This document shows, in pieces, positions 24,654-33,961 of a DNA stretch of 64,000 nt (its first letter is position 1; every line of letters begins with the position of its first letter). The translations under genes and the position numbers were made by a program. A model generated the notes under the pieces. That model ran no database searches, was not told the DNA's origin, and saw nothing but the letters and a program-made list of their open reading frames with translations. This DNA comes from Solirubrum sp044628455 (GTDB lineage: Bacteria > Bacteroidota > Bacteroidia > Cytophagales > Hymenobacteraceae): NCBI RefSeq assembly GCF_044628455.1, contig NZ_JBIYZW010000002.1:496001-560000 (forward strand), given 5' to 3'.

Positions 24654-26183
24654 CTAGGTGCGACCGGAACTGAGCTGGAGCAACTCATCCAGCAGCTCGC
24701 GGGAGTTGCTCAGCCGCGGCACTTTGTGCTGCCCGCCCAGCTTGCCCCGCCGGGCCAGCCAGCCTTCGAAAGTACCCGCCGGGGCTACCGTAAGCAGCGG
24801 CGGCTGCAAGGCCAGGTCGCGGTGGCGCTTGGCGTCGTAGTCTGAGTTGAGCTGGCGCAGTTCGGCATCGAGTACAGCCGTGAAGTGCGCGGCGTCGGCG
24901 GGCGGCTGGGCAAACTCCACCAGCCACTGGTGGCCGCCGCGTGAGCCGGCCGCGCCGTCGAAGTAAATGGGGGCCGCGGTGAAGTCGCGCACCAGCGCGC
25001 CGGTGGCCCGGGCGGCGGCGGCTACGGCGGCTTCGGCGTTTTCCACCACTACCTCTTCCCCAAAAGCATTCAGGAAGTGCTTGGTGCGGCCGGAAATACG
25101 GATGCGGTAGGGAGCCAGGCTGGTGAAGCGCACCGTGTCGCCGAGGTGGTAGCGCCAGAGGCCGGCCGTGGTGCTGATAACCAGGGCGTAGCTAGGGCCG
25201 ATTTCCACTTCGCCGAGGGTGAGCGTGCGGGGCTGCTCGCGGTCCTGCTCGGCGGTCGGGATAAACTCGTAGTAGATGCCGTGGTCGAGCAGCAGCAGCA
25301 GATCAGAGGAGTCGGGTTGGTCCTGGAAGGCCAAGTAACCCTCCGAGGCGTTGTAGATTTCCAGGTAGCGCATCCGCTCGTCGGGAATCAGCTGCCGGAA
25401 CAGCTCCCGGTAGGGTCCGAAGGCCACGGCCCCGTGCATGAACAGGCGCAGGTTGGGCCACACCTCCGGAATGGGCCGGCCGCCCGCCAGCTCCGACACC
25501 CGGCGCAGCAGCAGAATCATCCAGGTGGGCACACCGGCCAGGTTCACCACGTTCTCGTGCAGCACGTGGCGGGCCATGCGCTCGAGCTTTTCCTCCCACT
25601 CGCCCAGCAAGGCCAGCTCCAGCGGCGGGGTACGGCGGCTCTGGGCCCAGCCCGGCAGGTTGTGCATGATGACGGCCGACACGTCGCCCATGTGCGAGGC
25701 CGCGTCGTCGGGGCGAAAGGGATTGGGACCCAGTGAGCCGCCCAGGGCCAGGGTTTTGCCGCGCAGCACGCCCGCGTCGGGGTAAAGGGTGGTGGCCAGG
25801 GCTACCATGTCGCGCCCGGCGCGGTAGTGGCCGTCTTCCAGCGCCTCGCGGGTTACGGGAATGTACTTGGAGCGGGCGTTGGTGGTGCCGCTGCTCTTGG
25901 CAAACCACTGCACCCGGCCGGGCCAGAGCACGTCGGCCTCGCCGCGCAGCACCTGCTCGATGCGCGGGTACAGCTGCTCGTAGCTGCTCACGGGCACGCG
26001 CCGGGCAAACTCGGCGGCCGACAGGCCTTCGGCGTAGCCGTACTCCCGCCCCCAGGCCGTGGAACGCGCCGACTGCAGCAGGTGGCGCAGCAACTGCTCC
26101 TGCAGCTGCAGCGGCTGGGTGCGCACCTGCTCCAGGCGCACCAGGCGCCGCTTCAGAACCCAGGCCAGCAGGTCATTTATCAT
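24654..26183 (-). CDS. GH3 auxin-responsive-promoter family protein
   Basis: This 509-residue protein matches the GH3 family of acyl-adenylate-forming enzymes. Recognisable motifs are FAKSSGTTNARSKYIPVT (the P-loop-like SSGTT nucleotide motif), the LRLFMHGAVAFGPY stretch, the LEIYNASEGYLAFQD motif and YRIRISGRTKHFLNAFGEE. In plants these conjugate amino acids to auxin or jasmonate; the bacterial members, common in Bacteroidota, have unknown acyl and amine substrates. Length is slightly below the plant enzymes. It stands alone, with 253 bp downstream in which I see nothing definite. Confidence 0.88.
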   Translation of the reverse strand: MINDLLAWVLKRRLVRLEQVRTQPLQLQEQLLRHLLQSARSTAWGREYGYAEGLSAAEFARRVPVSSYEQLYPRIEQVLRGEADVLWPGRVQWFAKSSGTTNARSKYIPVTREALEDGHYRAGRDMVALATTLYPDAGVLRGKTLALGGSLGPNPFRPDDAASHMGDVSAVIMHNLPGWAQSRRTPPLELALLGEWEEKLERMARHVLHENVVNLAGVPTWMILLLRRVSELAGGRPIPEVWPNLRLFMHGAVAFGPYRELFRQLIPDERMRYLEIYNASEGYLAFQDQPDSSDLLLLLDHGIYYEFIPTAEQDREQPRTLTLGEVEIGPSYALVISTTAGLWRYHLGDTVRFTSLAPYRIRISGRTKHFLNAFGEEVVVENAEAAVAAAARATGALVRDFTAAPIYFDGAAGSRGGHQWLVEFAQPPADAAHFTAVLDAELRQLNSDYDAKRHRDLALQPPLLTVAPAGTFEGWLARRGKLGGQHKVPRLSNSRELLDELLQLSSGRT

Positions 26184-26314
26184 TGATCAATTGCCATTTA
26201 ACAGCCACCCGCGCTTTAGTGGCCGGGCCCGATACGCCCCAAGTACGGCGGTTTCCCGCCTGGGGTGCACGCAGCCGGAAAATGCCGGCAGGCAGATCAG
26301 GAGCGCCTCCATGA

Positions 26315-27046
26315 TCAGATTTTGCGCTTCAGCTCGAAGTGCTTGCCCAGGTACACGCGGCGCACCATTTCGTCGGCGGCCAGCTCTTCAGCGGTACCGG
26401 CTTTCAGCAGCTTGCCCTCGAAGAGCAGATAGGCGCGGTCGACGATGCTGAGCGTCTCGTTCACGTTGTGGTCGGTGATGAGGATGCCGATGTTCTTGTG
26501 CTTGAGCTTGGCCACGATGCCCTGAATTTCCTCCACGGCAATGGGGTCGACGCCGGCGAAGGGCTCGTCGAGCAGCACGAACTTGGGGTCGACGGCCAGG
26601 GCGCGGGCAATTTCGGTGCGGCGCCGCTCGCCGCCGCTCAGCACCCGGCCCAGGTTTTTGCGCACGTGCGTGAGGCTGAACTCGTTGAGCAGCTCCTCCA
26701 CTTTGTCGCGCTGGGCCTGCTTGGGCAGCTTGGTCATTTCCAGCACCGACAGGATGTTTTCCTCCACCGACAGGTCGCGGAACACCGAGGCCTCCTGGGC
26801 CAGGTAGCCGATGCCGCGGCGGGCGCGCTGGTAAATAGGCAGGTTGGTGATGTCCTCGTCGTCGAGAAAGATGCGGCCGGAGTTGGGCTTGACCATGCCC
26901 ACCGTCATGTAGAACGAGGTGGTTTTGCCGGCGCCGTTGGGCCCCAGCAGCCCCACGATTTCGCCCTGGGCCACGGTCAGCGACATGTCGTTGACTACGG
27001 TGCGTTGCTTGTATTTCTTGACGAGGTGTTCGGCGCGCAGAATCAT
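26315..27046 (-). CDS. lptB: LPS export ABC transporter ATPase LptB
   Basis: This 243-residue ATPase powers LPS extraction by the Lpt bridge. Motifs are Walker A GPNGAGKTTS (about residue 35), the Q-loop region GYLAQEASVF, the signature LSGGERRRTEIARAL and Walker B VLLDEPFAGVDP, followed by the H-loop ITDHNV. The strong resemblance to LptB over other ABC ATPases is in YLAQEASVFRDLSVEENI. lptC lies about 9 kb away on the same strand, not adjacent. A perfect -7 element lies 7 bp before the ATG, which would give a very short leader. Confidence 0.93.
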   Translation of the reverse strand: MILRAEHLVKKYKQRTVVNDMSLTVAQGEIVGLLGPNGAGKTTSFYMTVGMVKPNSGRIFLDDEDITNLPIYQRARRGIGYLAQEASVFRDLSVEENILSVLEMTKLPKQAQRDKVEELLNEFSLTHVRKNLGRVLSGGERRRTEIARALAVDPKFVLLDEPFAGVDPIAVEEIQGIVAKLKHKNIGILITDHNVNETLSIVDRAYLLFEGKLLKAGTAEELAADEMVRRVYLGKHFELKRKI

Positions 27047-27053
27047 GTATGGG

Positions 27054-27061
27054 CAAAGGTA
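27054..27061 (-). promoter_or_regulatory. -7 promoter element very close to lptB start
   Basis: TACCTTTG on the minus strand matches TAnnTTTG and ends 7 bp before the lptB ATG, so transcription would begin at or next to the start codon. No convincing -33 element. Confidence 0.4.
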
Positions 27062-27204
27062 ACACGCGGGGCAATTGGGCCGCTCCCGCCCGCTTTCAAC
27101 GCCGCCGGGCCGCCGGGCGGGTTATCAAATCATGTTTCCGGGCCGGAATGAGGCCGGCGGGTGCTTACTTGCGGCCGTTTTTCGCATTGCTCCCCCTTCA
27201 GTAC

Positions 27205-27753
27205 ATGTTCAGCTATCTTCTTCGCGGAGCGGCCGTAGCTGCCCTGCTCGCCTGCGGCCTGTCGACGGCCCGGGCCCAGTCCGTCAACCAGGAACGCTTC
27301 GTGGCCGCCCGCGACTCGGTGCTGAGCGAGGTGGCCGCCGTGCGGCAGCTGCTCGAGCAGCACACCCTGGGCGTGCAGATTCGCACTCCGGCCATCGGCT
27401 TCAAGCGGCGCATCGTCAAGAGCGTAACCCCCGCGCGCCGGTCCAGCAATACCCCGGAAACCTCGTGGCGCCGCGTGGTGCGCCACCTGCCGGGCGGGCT
27501 CACTATCGAGAAATACCAGGCTCGGCTGAACGGGAAGGTAATACTGCGTGAGCAGCGCATCAACGGGCAGTTGGCCTGGGTGTGGGTGCGCCGCTACGCT
27601 AATGGGCAAGCAGCTAACAGCCCTGCTTACCTGGCCTACGAAGCCAAGCTCATCCGCGAGGGGTACGTGCGCATCGGCCGCAATATCAATCCGTACATCA
27701 GCAACCTCTACTTCCGCAACTACGCCGCCCCGGTAGCGCCTCCTACGCTGTAG
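27205..27753 (+). CDS. Hypothetical secreted protein
   Basis: This 182-residue protein starts with a signal peptide (MFSYLLRGAAVAALLACG, cleavage near ARAQ), so it is exported. The mature part is rich in Arg with no recognised domain; a conserved-looking segment is KYQARLNGKVILREQRING followed by LAWVWVRRYANG. The ATG at 27205 was chosen for the signal peptide; the open frame upstream has no sense. Its stop lies 1 bp from the stop of the convergent M61 peptidase. Function unknown. Confidence 0.65.
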   Translation: MFSYLLRGAAVAALLACGLSTARAQSVNQERFVAARDSVLSEVAAVRQLLEQHTLGVQIRTPAIGFKRRIVKSVTPARRSSNTPETSWRRVVRHLPGGLTIEKYQARLNGKVILREQRINGQLAWVWVRRYANGQAANSPAYLAYEAKLIREGYVRIGRNINPYISNLYFRNYAAPVAPPTL

Positions 27754-27754
27754 G

Positions 27755-29635
27755 CTAGCTCCGGGGCCCCAGCAGCCGGCGCCGCAACTCCAGCTGCTGG
27801 GGTGTGGCGCTGGGGTTGGGCTCGAGCTGGTTGCGGATTTCCACCTCGAACTCGCGGGGTGCGGCCTCGCGGTCAAGGGTGGTGGTGCCGCGGCGCAGGG
27901 TGAGGCGCACCGCAGCCTCGGCCGGCTCCAGCAAGGGGCGCAGCAGCTGCTCGGCGGTTTGCAAACTCACCGGCTGCCCGTTCACGGCCACTATCACGTC
28001 GCCGTTCTGCACGCCGAAGACGTTGCCCTCGGGGTTGGTTTCGGCGGCCTCGAACTGCTGGGCGCGCTCGTTGTAGCGGAAGCCCAGCTGCCCGTAGGCC
28101 TTCAGGCGTCGCGACTCGTTGGCGGTGTAGTGCCAGCCGATTTTCTCCAGGTACTCGGCCAGCGGCAAGGGCTGGTCGCCCACCACGTAGGCGTCGAAGA
28201 ACTGCTGCACCTGGGGGTGCGTGAGGGCCACGATTTCGGGAATGAGCTGCTGGTCCTCGAAGGAGCGCGTGGGGCCGTACCGCTCACGCAAGGTCAGCAG
28301 CACGTCGCGCAGGCTGCGGCGGCCCTGGCTCAGCTCCTGAATGCGGATGTCGAGCAGCCAGCCGATGAGGGCGCCCTTCTGGTACACGTTGTCGTACATC
28401 GCGTCGTAAGGCTTTTCCAGAATGCGCCGGCTCATCTCGGTGAACGACACCGAAGGAAACTTCTGCGAGGCCTCAATCTTGTCGCGCATGTTGCGGCGAA
28501 ATACGTCCTCGGTAGTGATGCCGGCCTGCACCTGGGCCAGGTGGGCGAAGTACTCGGTTACGCCCTCGTAGAGCCAAAGGTGCTGCGACATGCGCGGGCT
28601 GCGGAAGTCGAACTCCCCGATTTCGCGCGAGTGAATGTTGAGCGGGGCCAGCATGTGCAGAAACTCGTGCGAGGCAATTTCCTGCACCATCTCGCGCAAC
28701 TCGGCCTCGGTGTTGCGCTCGGGCATGAAGTACAAGGAAGAATAGGAGTGCTCCATGGCCCCGTAGGCGCCCGTCTGCCGGTTGATCACCTTCGAGGTCT
28801 GGAAGTCGGGGAAGTACATCAGGAAGTGGTACTGGGGCACGGGCATCTGCCCGAAAAAGCGGCCCAGCGCCTCGGCCATGGGCCGGATGATTTCCAGTAC
28901 CTGCGGGGCCCGCACCTTGCCCGTCTCGGAAGTGACGGCCACGTGAATGCGGGCGCCGCCCACGGCCAGGCTGGCGGTGTCGGGGCGAGCGTACAAGATG
29001 GGGCCGTCGGCCAGGGTTACGTAGCTGTCGGCGGTGAACACATCCTGGCCGGGTGAGCGGCGGGCGGGCAGCGCCGTGGCCCCGTACAGGGCCGCATCGT
29101 GCTGCACGCTCACCTCGTAGGGCAGCATCTTGTAGCTGCGGCCCGGGGCTTCGAGGTAGCCGTAGAGGCCGTAGTGGTTGAGCACGAAGTTGGGCTGGGC
29201 CGCGGTAGGGTCGAAGTTGGTGCCGCCGGGCTGAAACACGTAGCTGGCGTCCATGCGCGCGTCCCAGGTATCATCGACGCGGTACTCGAGGCGGGCCAGC
29301 CGGCGGGCCTTGTCGATGATGAACAGGTTGGCGCCCTCGCGGCGCACCTTCAGCGGCTTGCCCTTGTCGTCGAGGGCCCGGAAGTCCTGCACGAAGCGGC
29401 CGTAGTCCTTTTTGGCGTAGGAGCCGGGCACCACGCTGGGCATCACGTAGGTTACCTGGTCGTCCTGCACCGACGGGGTCTGCACCACAATGCGCAGCTG
29501 GTCGGTGGTGGCGGCGGGGCGGGTATCCACGCTGATGCGGTAGCCGGCGGCCGGGGCCACGGCGGGCGTCTGGGCCGCAGCCGTTGCCGCCGCCAGCAAA
29601 ACCACGCCGGTGGCGCGAAGCAAGGTCAGTTTCAT
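27755..29635 (-). CDS. M61 family metallopeptidase (glycyl aminopeptidase-like)
   Basis: This 626-residue exported protease starts with a signal peptide (MKLTLLRATGVVLLAAATA). The zinc motif is HEFLH at residues 323-327 in IASHEFLHMLAPLNIH, and the third ligand lies in LYEGVTEYFAH. An N-terminal beta domain precedes it and a C-terminal PDZ domain (about residues 500-585, FGVQNGDVIVAVNGQPV) follows, the standard M61 order. It should act in the periplasm or outside on N-terminal residues of peptides. ATG at 29635 gives the signal peptide. It is monocistronic, 156 bp after recJ with a terminator between. Confidence 0.92.
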   Translation of the reverse strand: MKLTLLRATGVVLLAAATAAAQTPAVAPAAGYRISVDTRPAATTDQLRIVVQTPSVQDDQVTYVMPSVVPGSYAKKDYGRFVQDFRALDDKGKPLKVRREGANLFIIDKARRLARLEYRVDDTWDARMDASYVFQPGGTNFDPTAAQPNFVLNHYGLYGYLEAPGRSYKMLPYEVSVQHDAALYGATALPARRSPGQDVFTADSYVTLADGPILYARPDTASLAVGGARIHVAVTSETGKVRAPQVLEIIRPMAEALGRFFGQMPVPQYHFLMYFPDFQTSKVINRQTGAYGAMEHSYSSLYFMPERNTEAELREMVQEIASHEFLHMLAPLNIHSREIGEFDFRSPRMSQHLWLYEGVTEYFAHLAQVQAGITTEDVFRRNMRDKIEASQKFPSVSFTEMSRRILEKPYDAMYDNVYQKGALIGWLLDIRIQELSQGRRSLRDVLLTLRERYGPTRSFEDQQLIPEIVALTHPQVQQFFDAYVVGDQPLPLAEYLEKIGWHYTANESRRLKAYGQLGFRYNERAQQFEAAETNPEGNVFGVQNGDVIVAVNGQPVSLQTAEQLLRPLLEPAEAAVRLTLRRGTTTLDREAAPREFEVEIRNQLEPNPSATPQQLELRRRLLGPRS

Positions 29636-29717
29636 GGGAAAGCCGGGCGCGCCAGCTGGGGGCACGCCGCCTGGCTAAGGTACCGCAAAGCCCGCAGCCA
29701 ACCGCCGGAAAAAGCGC

Positions 29718-29747
29718 GGGGCGCCCGACTTTACTGCCGGGCGCCCC
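29718..29747 (-). terminator. Terminator after recJ
   Basis: GGGGCGCCCG (29718-29727) pairs with CGGGCGCCCC (29738-29747). On the minus strand it is followed by GCGCTTTTT, 45 bp after the recJ stop. Confidence 0.8.
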
Positions 29748-29791
29748 AACCAATTAGGCAATGCGGATTTAAGTAGGCCCCTACCCGGCGG

Positions 29792-31513
29792 CTAGTTCCA
29801 GCCGATGTCCTTGAGGCGCAGCTGCAAGCTCTTCTGGCCGCGGTACTCGTTCACGTCCACGGTGTAGCACACGCTGAAGGGCTGGCCGCGGGTGATGCGG
29901 TCGTAGTGGTCGGCCAGGCCGAAGCCGATGGCTTCCACCGGGCCCGAGCCGTCCTGCACCAGGGTGAGCTTGAGGTGGGAGTTGCCCACTACCTTGGCCG
30001 AGCCGGGCACGATGCGCACGTCGGTCGACTCGAACACGGGGTTGGAGTTGCCGGGGCCGAAGGGCTCCATCTGGTGCAGCAGGTTGAAAAAACTCCACGA
30101 CACGTCCTGCAGGCGCAGCGGCAAATCGATTTCCACCGGCGGAATCATCTGCTCGTCGGTGATGCGGGCAGCTACTACTTCCTCAAAACGCTGGCGGAAG
30201 GCCGCCACGTTTTCGAGCGGCATGGTGAGGCCGGCGGCGTACATGTGCCCGCCGTACTGGTCGAGCAAATCGGCGCACTCCACAATGGCCTGGTGCACGT
30301 CGAAGCCCACCACCGAGCGGGCCGAGCCGGTGGCCTTGCCGTTCGACTCGGTGAGGATGACGGTGGGGCGGTAGTACTTGTCGAGGCAGCGCGAGGCCAC
30401 GATGCCGATGACGCCCTTGTGCCAGTCCTGTTTGAAGAGCACCGTGGCCCGGGCGCCGCGCAGGGCCTGATCGGTTTCGATCATCTGCAGGGCCTCTTCG
30501 GTGATGCGCGTATCGAAGCCGCGGCGCTCGGTGTTGGTTTTGTCCACCACGTTGGCCTTGGTCAGCGCCTCCTCGGCCGTTTCGGCCAGCAGCATGGCCA
30601 CGGCCCGCTTGGCGTCGCCCAGGCGGCCGGCGGCGTTGATGCGCGGGGCGAAGCCGAACACCAGGCTGCTGACGGTGAGCGGCCCCTCGCGCAGGCCCGC
30701 CAGCTGGCGCAGGGCGTCGAAGCCGGCGCGGGGCGAGCGGGTATGGTCGTTGAGGCGCTTGAGGCCGTGGTACACCAGGGTGCGGTTTTCGCCGGTGATG
30801 GGCACGATGTCGGCGGCGATGCTCACGGCCAGCAAGTCCATCAGCTCGTGCAGGGGACCTTCGTCGAAGCCCTGGGCCTGGCACAGGCCCTGCATGAGCT
30901 TGAAGCCCACTCCGCAGCCCGACAGCTCCTTGAAAGGGTAGGCGCAGTCGGGGCGCTTGGGGTCGAGCACGGCCACGGCGGCGGGAAGCTCGGCGCCCGG
31001 CAGGTGGTGGTCGCAGATGATGAAGTCGACGCCCCGCTCGTTGGCGTAGGCAATCTTGTCGACCGACTTGACGCCGCAGTCGAGGGCCACGATGAGCTTG
31101 AAGCCCTGCTCGGCGGCCCAGTCGATGCCCTGGGTGGAGATGCCGTAGCCCTCGGTGTAGCGGTCGGGAATGTAGTAGTCGATGCGGGCGGGGCCGAACA
31201 GGGGCCGCAGGTAGGAGTACACCAGCGCCACCGAAGTGGTGCCGTCCACGTCGTAGTCGCCGTACACCAGTACCTTTTCTTCCTGAAACAGGGCCTGGGT
31301 GAGGCGCTGCACGGCCTTGTCCATGTCGCGCATAAGCAGCGGGTCGTGCAGGCCGCCCACCTCGGGGCGGAAGTAGGCGCGGGCCTCGTCGAAGGTGCAC
31401 ACCCCCCGCTGGCAGAGCAGGCTGATGATGGACTCGTTGACGCGCAGCGCGTCCGCCAGGGTGCGAACGTGCTGGGGGTCGGGGGCGGGCTTACGAATCC
31501 AGCGTTTGAGCAT
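29792..31513 (-). CDS. recJ: Single-stranded-DNA-specific exonuclease RecJ
   Basis: This 573-residue DHH-family nuclease degrades single-stranded DNA 5' to 3' in recombination and repair. Motif I is GDYDVDGTTS (Asp86, Asp88, Asp90), the DHH triad is at residues 168-170 (IICDHHLPG), and the DHHA1 domain motif appears as SARSVVGFDVHQAI followed by YGGHMYAAGLTM. The C-terminal OB domain is present. The ATG at 31513 was chosen for the family N-terminus; a TACTTTTG -7 element lies 27 bp upstream. It is divergent from a 49-codon membrane ORF. Confidence 0.95.
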   Translation of the reverse strand: MLKRWIRKPAPDPQHVRTLADALRVNESIISLLCQRGVCTFDEARAYFRPEVGGLHDPLLMRDMDKAVQRLTQALFQEEKVLVYGDYDVDGTTSVALVYSYLRPLFGPARIDYYIPDRYTEGYGISTQGIDWAAEQGFKLIVALDCGVKSVDKIAYANERGVDFIICDHHLPGAELPAAVAVLDPKRPDCAYPFKELSGCGVGFKLMQGLCQAQGFDEGPLHELMDLLAVSIAADIVPITGENRTLVYHGLKRLNDHTRSPRAGFDALRQLAGLREGPLTVSSLVFGFAPRINAAGRLGDAKRAVAMLLAETAEEALTKANVVDKTNTERRGFDTRITEEALQMIETDQALRGARATVLFKQDWHKGVIGIVASRCLDKYYRPTVILTESNGKATGSARSVVGFDVHQAIVECADLLDQYGGHMYAAGLTMPLENVAAFRQRFEEVVAARITDEQMIPPVEIDLPLRLQDVSWSFFNLLHQMEPFGPGNSNPVFESTDVRIVPGSAKVVGNSHLKLTLVQDGSGPVEAIGFGLADHYDRITRGQPFSVCYTVDVNEYRGQKSLQLRLKDIGWN

Positions 31514-31539
31514 ATAACGGTAGCGGAGAGCGGTATCTT

Positions 31540-31547
31540 CAAAAGTA
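31540..31547 (-). promoter_or_regulatory. -7 promoter element of recJ
   Basis: TACTTTTG on the minus strand matches TAnnTTTG, 27 bp before the recJ ATG. No TTG at -33 was found. Confidence 0.4.
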
Positions 31548-31580
31548 CAAAGAAAACGGCCTGGAACCCGCGGTCTGCGT

Positions 31581-31730
31581 ATGTTTACCGGCTCATCCGT
31601 CCGCATTTTGGCCCGTATGCAACGCCTTCGCGACTTCTACCAGCGCTACAAGCAGTACATCCTCAGCGACGGGCTGATGTACCTGGTGTTCGTGCTGGTG
31701 CTGGTGCTCATGTTCGTGTTCTTCGGCTGA
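31581..31730 (+). CDS. Possible 49-aa single-helix membrane protein
   Basis: A short frame in the recJ spacer reads MFTGSSVRILARMQRLRDFY, continues QRYKQYILSDG, and then forms one strongly hydrophobic C-terminal helix (LMYLVFVLVLVLMFVFFG) directly before TGA. The basic N-terminus and C-terminal anchor look like a tail-anchored or small regulatory membrane protein. A shorter version would begin at the ATG at 31617. No family known to me. The GC-rich third positions support coding, but the length makes the call uncertain. Confidence 0.5.
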   Translation: MFTGSSVRILARMQRLRDFYQRYKQYILSDGLMYLVFVLVLVLMFVFFG

Positions 31731-31862
31731 GCGACCGGCGGGGCTGGCCGGGGATTAGCACTATCCCACTCTGGGCCGCCGGGGCATGGCCTGGGGTAGG
31801 TCCGTATCTCCTCCATACTTCTCCCCGGCTGGCCAGGAAACCGGAATGATACGAAAGCAAGA

Positions 31863-31886
31863 AGGCAGACCCGACCGAGTCTGCCT
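31863..31886 (-). terminator. Weak terminator after TPR gene
   Basis: AGGCAGAC (31863-31870) pairs with GTCTGCCT (31879-31886). On the minus strand it is followed by TCTTGCTTTCG, 31 bp past the TPR gene stop. Confidence 0.45.
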
Positions 31887-31916
31887 CCCTCCTATTAGCT
31901 ATCCGCTGTTCGGGGC

Positions 31917-33776
31917 TTACTGGGGCACGGCATCGCCGCGGAGTTGGCGCACGTGCTTGCGGGCGTCGGCCACGTAGATGCTGCCGGGGTAGCGCGTGAG
32001 CAGTTGGGTGTAAAGCTCCTGGGCGCGGGCGCGGTCCTGGCGGTTTTCCTCCTCGATCTGGGCCGTGAGGTAAAGCGCGTCGTCGGAGAGGATATCGTAC
32101 TTGGGGTTCTCGGTGATGCGCTGCAGGGTGGCCACGGCGCCGGCGTAGTCGCCGGTGCGGCGCAGCAGCTGGGCCTTCAAGTACCAAGTTTCGTCGGTGA
32201 GGGCGTGGCCGGGGTACTTGGTGAGCAGGGCGTCGAGGGCTTTGAGGGCCTCGGGCAGCTTGTTCTGGAACACCAGCAGCTCGGCGGCGGCATAGTCGCG
32301 CAGGGCCACGCCGGCGGTGTCCATGGCCGTGTTGTCGCCGATGAGCAGGCTGAGCTGCATGGCGTCGTTGGCAATTTCACGGCTGGTGGCCAGCTTCAGA
32401 ATGTCGAGGTGGCTCTGGGCCAGGCGGAAGTCGCCGGCGAAGTAGCTCAGGCGGGCGTTGCGCAGCTTGGCGTCGTAGCCCAGGGGCGAGTCCTTGCGCG
32501 AGCGTTCCACCTGCGAGTACAGCAGGGTGGCTTCCCAGGGCTCGGCGCGCAGCAGGTAAATGTCGCCCAAGGCCAGCTTGGCTTCATCCACCAGCGCGGC
32601 GTCGGCCCGGGGCAGGTCGATGACCTGCTGGAGCAGCTGCATGCCCTGCTGCTTGTCGTCGAGCTGAAAGGCGTAGAGCAAAGCCAGGTTGCGCAGGGTT
32701 TCGGCGGTCTGGGCGGTGCGGCCGTAGTCGGTGAGCAGCTGCTGGTACTCCCCTACCAGGGCCTGCAGCTGGGCTTTGTCGACGGGGAAGGTGTTGCGCA
32801 CCTGCTCTTCGCGGGCCTGGATGAGGCGCTGCCGGGCCAGCTGCCCAAACTGGCCGCTGCGGTACTCGCGGGCCACGTACTGGTAGCCTTCGATGGCCGC
32901 TTCGTAGTCTTTGTTGCGCTGGGCAATGGCGGCCACGTCCATCACGCGGCTGCCCTCGGTGCGCTGGCGCCGGTCGAGGGCGCGGGCCTGCACCAGGGCC
33001 CCGGTAAAGTCGCGGCGCTGCTGGTAGAGCCAGAGCAGCAGCTCGGGGTAGGCGGCGCGCTCGGCCTGCTGCTGGGCGCGCGAGAGCAGCAGCTTTTCCA
33101 GAGTGTCGAAGTCCTGGTCGGTGCGCAGGCTATTCTGGAGCATGTTGCGCACGAAGGGCAGCTGCTGCTCGTCCTGGTCGACCAGGCGCAGGGTTTCGCT
33201 GAGCAGGCCGGCGGTGTTGCCGGTGCGGGTGTAGAGCTGCACCAGCTGGGGGCTGTACTCGGCGTCGTTCCGGGCCAGCTCACGGCCGCGCAGGTAGGTG
33301 CGCTGCACCCAGCGCGGCAGCTCGCGCTGCTGAAACTCGGTAGCTACCGGCACCACCTGCCCGGCAGTGAGGCGGCTCAATACCAGGCTGTACTGCTTGC
33401 TGGCGGCGGCGGTGTCGCCCTGGGCGGCGTACACGCTGCCCAGCGCCACGCCCAGGGTAGGTTCGGCGGGGCTTTTGCGCACGGCTTTTTTGGCCAGCTT
33501 TTCGGCCTCGCGAAACTTCTTCAGCTCGAAGAGCACCTTCAGGTAGTCGGGCAGCACGTTGGGAGCCAGCTGCACCTCGCCGGGCAGGTCGCTGAGCAGG
33601 GCCTCGGCCTTCAGCCACTCGCCCCGCCGGGCATACTCGCGGGCCAAACCCAGCGGCGTGCCGTCGGCCGGAACCGGGGGCGGGCCGGGCTGGGCCAGCA
33701 GCGGCGCGGCGGCCAGCAGACCCAGGGCCAGCAGGGCCGCCCGGCGGAAGTGGGGAGAAGCGAAAGGCAGGGACAT
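31917..33776 (-). CDS. Secreted tetratricopeptide-repeat protein
   Basis: This 619-residue protein has a signal peptide (RRAALLALGLLAAAPLLAQ) followed by a Pro-rich spacer and then TPR-like helical repeats along the whole length, with clear units such as GDTAAASKQYSLVL, KDYEAAIEGYQYVA and GDYAGAVATLQRIT. The C-terminal part (ARAQELYTQLLTRYPGSIYV) is of the YbgF/tol-pal type repeat. It probably acts as a periplasmic scaffold. It lies 185 bp after ppiD on the same strand but behind a terminator, so it may be separately expressed. No partner can be inferred. Confidence 0.85.
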   Translation of the reverse strand: MSLPFASPHFRRAALLALGLLAAAPLLAQPGPPPVPADGTPLGLAREYARRGEWLKAEALLSDLPGEVQLAPNVLPDYLKVLFELKKFREAEKLAKKAVRKSPAEPTLGVALGSVYAAQGDTAAASKQYSLVLSRLTAGQVVPVATEFQQRELPRWVQRTYLRGRELARNDAEYSPQLVQLYTRTGNTAGLLSETLRLVDQDEQQLPFVRNMLQNSLRTDQDFDTLEKLLLSRAQQQAERAAYPELLLWLYQQRRDFTGALVQARALDRRQRTEGSRVMDVAAIAQRNKDYEAAIEGYQYVAREYRSGQFGQLARQRLIQAREEQVRNTFPVDKAQLQALVGEYQQLLTDYGRTAQTAETLRNLALLYAFQLDDKQQGMQLLQQVIDLPRADAALVDEAKLALGDIYLLRAEPWEATLLYSQVERSRKDSPLGYDAKLRNARLSYFAGDFRLAQSHLDILKLATSREIANDAMQLSLLIGDNTAMDTAGVALRDYAAAELLVFQNKLPEALKALDALLTKYPGHALTDETWYLKAQLLRRTGDYAGAVATLQRITENPKYDILSDDALYLTAQIEEENRQDRARAQELYTQLLTRYPGSIYVADARKHVRQLRGDAVPQ

Positions 33777-33902
33777 AGTCGGAAGTCGGGTTGAGCGGCC
33801 GGGCTGGGCCGGGCGGCCGGGGCGCTAACGCGGGCGCGGCGGTTTTCATTCCGCCCGGCGGGCCCGCCAAAGAAGCAAAACCCGGCGCCACGGTTGCGCA
33901 CG

Positions 33903-33939
33903 AAAAAGGGCCGTATCTGCGGTAAGATACGGCCCTTTG
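33903..33939 (-). terminator. Terminator after ppiD
   Basis: AAAGGGCCGTATC (33905-33917) pairs with GATACGGCCCTTT (33926-33938). On the minus strand it ends in TTTTTCG, 23 bp after the ppiD stop. Confidence 0.85.
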
Positions 33940-33961
33940 ACGGATGCGGTCGGCGAGCGGC

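Noticed and set aside
29906..31849. 647-codon plus-strand frame opposite recJ
   Set aside because: Composition is rich in His, Gly, Val and Ala with no motif; it is the antisense shadow of recJ codons.
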